Both the position numbers and the translations under genes were made by a program. This document shows positions 62,460 through 64,000 of a stretch of 64,000 nucleotides of DNA, piece after piece (positions within the stretch are counted from its first letter, which is position 1; each line of letters opens with the position of its first letter). The notes below the pieces were generated by a model. The model searched no databases, was not told where the DNA came from, and was given only the letters and a program-made list of their open reading frames with translations. The stretch lies in contig NZ_PYMB01000001.1 of the NCBI RefSeq assembly GCF_003026455.1, positions 1,364,001-1,428,000 of the forward strand, given 5' to 3'. The DNA comes from Photobacterium rosenbergii. Lineage in GTDB: Bacteria > Pseudomonadota > Gammaproteobacteria > Enterobacterales > Vibrionaceae.

Positions 62460-63653
62460 TTAGTTGTAGGCGCGAGCAAATTTACCTGTTGATGAGGCCT
62501 GGTAAGTACCAGCATTTGCCGGGATAAAGACAGACTCACCCTTATTGATAGTCACCGTTTCACCCTCTTCATGACTCAGCGTCAATGGCGCATCAACAGC
62601 AAATAGGATTTCAGCACTGTCAGTTGTCAGCGCTTGATTTTCCACTTGCTGGTAAACGCTGAACTTGAAGTCTGGCACTGGGATCGGGTAATGCTCTGCA
62701 CCATTTTCAACTTTCGGTGCCATCAATAGCGAATCGAAAGGAATTGGCTGGCAGGTAGTACAAGCAACCAACTCAGGCACGTCCATATACTTAGGTGTCA
62801 GGCCGGCACGCAGTACATTGTCAGAGTTCGCCATGATCTCAAGGCCCGTTCCCTTAATGTAGGCATGCGGGGTACAGGCATACAGGAACATAGCTTCACC
62901 AGGCTGCAAGGTCAGCGTGTTTAGCATCAGTGGAGCAAACAAGCCGATATCACCAGGGTATTGCTCTGCCAAGTCCAGAATCAGTGCAAACAGCTCTTGG
63001 CTTTTATTTACTTCAGCATAAGCCAGTAGCTTGGCAACAGAAGTATCTTTTGCTTCGCCGTCCAGTGACAGCATCGCTTCAAAGAACGTCTCTAGGCCCG
63101 CTTCATTCTGATTTACTTCAAGTGCATCAACCAAAGCGTTGATCTCAGCAATTTCCAGTTTACGGAAATTAGCCACAATATCTGCAAACTCACGGAAACC
63201 GTTCATGGCCTGGTAAGGCGTCAGGGCATAAACCAGCTCAGGCTTATGGTTTGGATCTTTATAGTTGCGGTTACCGGCCGTACGCGGAATACCCAGTTCT
63301 TCTTCTTTGGCAAAACCGGCTTCCGCCTGGGCTTTGCTTGGGTGAACCTGGATAGACAAGGCTTTCTCAGCCGCTAGCACCTTGAAAAGATAAGGTAGCT
63401 CACCAAATGTCTCGGCAGTTTGCGCTCCTACTAAAGTCGCTTTATCCGCATCAATAAAGTCAGACAGCAGAGTTGGCTTACCATCAATGTCAATCTGCGA
63501 ACAACCATTTTGGTGTGCGCCCATCCAGATTTCAGCCTGAGGCTTACTTTCCGGGTTTTCAATACCAAACAACTGACCAATCGAGGTTGTGCTGCCCCAT
63601 GCATAATCTTGAATCACGTTATGCATACGATAAAAACGAGGGGAAGTAGACAT
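62460..63653 (-). CDS. manA: Mannose-6-phosphate isomerase, class I
   Basis: 397-residue zinc enzyme that interconverts mannose 6-phosphate and fructose 6-phosphate in the cytoplasm. Length fits the family (about 390). Zinc ligands are visible in IQVHPSKAQAE (Gln, His), DPNHKPELVYAL (Glu) and YACTPHAYIKGTGLE (His), with the active-site Arg in DNVLRAGLTPKY. I start it at the ATG at 63653, which has AAGGAAAG upstream; the longer frame adds 41 unrelated residues. It may be expressed with the gene at the right edge, on the same strand. Confidence 0.95.
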   Translation of the reverse strand: MSTSPRFYRMHNVIQDYAWGSTTSIGQLFGIENPESKPQAEIWMGAHQNGCSQIDIDGKPTLLSDFIDADKATLVGAQTAETFGELPYLFKVLAAEKALSIQVHPSKAQAEAGFAKEEELGIPRTAGNRNYKDPNHKPELVYALTPYQAMNGFREFADIVANFRKLEIAEINALVDALEVNQNEAGLETFFEAMLSLDGEAKDTSVAKLLAYAEVNKSQELFALILDLAEQYPGDIGLFAPLMLNTLTLQPGEAMFLYACTPHAYIKGTGLEIMANSDNVLRAGLTPKYMDVPELVACTTCQPIPFDSLLMAPKVENGAEHYPIPVPDFKFSVYQQVENQALTTDSAEILFAVDAPLTLSHEEGETVTINKGESVFIPANAGTYQASSTGKFARAYN

Positions 63654-63879
63654 AGCTTTCCTTATTTCTAATGCAGATTTCATTAAAGCCCGTAGCAAAA
63701 GGCTGGGACTCTGATGAAATTCGACTAGCTTGCGCGCTCTGTTCATTCCAGCAGCGCATACTACCAAAATACACAAGCAAAGAGAGGCTTTTCATTACTT
63801 TTCGTCAATTCTTCATGGTTAATCATGCAAACCAACATCAGGCATACAGAACAAGTCACCTCATGGGCCTTATGCCAAA

Positions 63880-63902
63880 AAGCTCCCTCAGACAAGGGAG
63901 CT
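63880..63902 (-). terminator. Terminator of the gene at the right edge
   Basis: AAGCTCCCT / AGGGAGCTT with a six-base loop, continuing on the - strand as TTTTT. It lies about 55 bases past the stop codon of the partial gene, upstream of manA. Confidence 0.75.
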
Positions 63903-63957
63903 TCAAGGACACGGTAACTCAGGCTTTACCGTATATCGCTATTGCTAGCAGGGGGAA

Positions 63958-64000
63958 TTAAGCAACAGCGGTTTGCTGTGTTTTGCCCTGACGCATCTTT
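63958..64000 (-). CDS. 3' end of a - strand gene, cut by window edge
   Basis: A - strand frame enters from the window edge and stops with TAA (complement of 63958-63960), ending KMRQGKTQQTAVA. A terminator follows. A fructose/mannose-type PTS permease often lies next to manA in Vibrionaceae and would fit, but 13 residues cannot show this. Confidence 0.4.
   Translation of the reverse strand, partial: KMRQGKTQQTAVA

Noticed and set aside
63671..63961. A 96-codon + strand frame between manA and the right edge
   Set aside because: It has no recognisable domain, spans the hairpin at 63880-63902 and has no ribosome site.
1..64000. CRISPR arrays, insertion sequences, prophage or integrase genes
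   Set aside because: No regularly spaced repeats, transposase-like frames or terminal inverted repeats were found by reading both strands.
1..64000. A recognised endo-beta-1,2-glucanase (GH144/GH162), carrageenase, agarase or fucoidanase
   Set aside because: None of the translated genes shows motifs that I can match to these families; the unknown lipoprotein at 41432-44782 is only a candidate.

Overview
The window looks like chromosomal DNA of a marine gammaproteobacterium of the family Vibrionaceae (Photobacterium/Vibrio-like). The pointers are a VF530-type DNA-binding protein, a peroxiredoxin-glutaredoxin hybrid, compact Vibrio-style housekeeping genes at the right end, and AT-rich intergenic DNA around genes of moderate GC. 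No insertion sequence, integrase, phage gene or CRISPR array was seen.

About 1-49 kb is a large carbohydrate-degradation locus built around sulfate esters. On the left (2.0-6.9 kb, + strand) are a small periplasmic protein, a glycan-binding-type lipoprotein and two exported sulfatases. From 7.2 to 21.1 kb runs one tightly packed + strand operon: a radical-SAM sulfatase-maturating enzyme, a sulfatase, a complete RND tripartite pump, a serine hydrolase, a PHP-type metallohydrolase, another sulfatase and an aldose-epimerase-like protein. An alkaline-phosphatase lipoprotein (21.3-22.7 kb) follows. From 23.2 to 48.9 kb everything is on the - strand: three GH3 glycosidases, two sulfatases, a methyl-accepting chemotaxis protein, a carbohydrate ABC importer (binding protein, two permeases, ATPase), a LacI-type regulator, a very large GH94-like oligoglucan phosphorylase and a 1116-residue lipoprotein of unknown family. 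Outer-membrane entry may be through the beta-barrel porin at 0.5-1.5 kb.

Inferred working model: an outer-membrane lipoprotein (best candidate the 1116-residue protein) cuts a sulfated beta-glycan; exported sulfatases and two exported GH3 enzymes trim it; the ABC importer brings oligosaccharides in; a sulfatase and a GH3 enzyme that both lack signal peptides, together with the phosphorylase, finish the job in the cytoplasm. The GH3 + ABC + GH94 + LacI set resembles known beta-1,2-glucooligosaccharide (sophorooligosaccharide) utilisation clusters, but the actual substrate cannot be read from the sequence.

A recurrent palindromic site with core GAAACGTTT lies upstream of at least seven transcription units: the gene at the left edge, the porin, the first sulfatase operon, the maturase/RND operon, the LacI-ABC operon, the ATPase-phosphorylase operon, and the MoxR-Bat operon at 50.3-56.8 kb. 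The last is the most surprising member: MoxR, DUF58, DUF4381, two VWA proteins and a BatD-like protein appear wired to the same regulator as the sulfatases.

The right part (57-64 kb) holds an SSS-family sodium symporter, a LysE-type exporter, a nucleotidyltransferase-like protein, a GNAT acetyltransferase, the VF530 protein, the peroxiredoxin-glutaredoxin hybrid, tRNA-Ser(UGA), mannose-6-phosphate isomerase and the 3' end of one more - strand gene.
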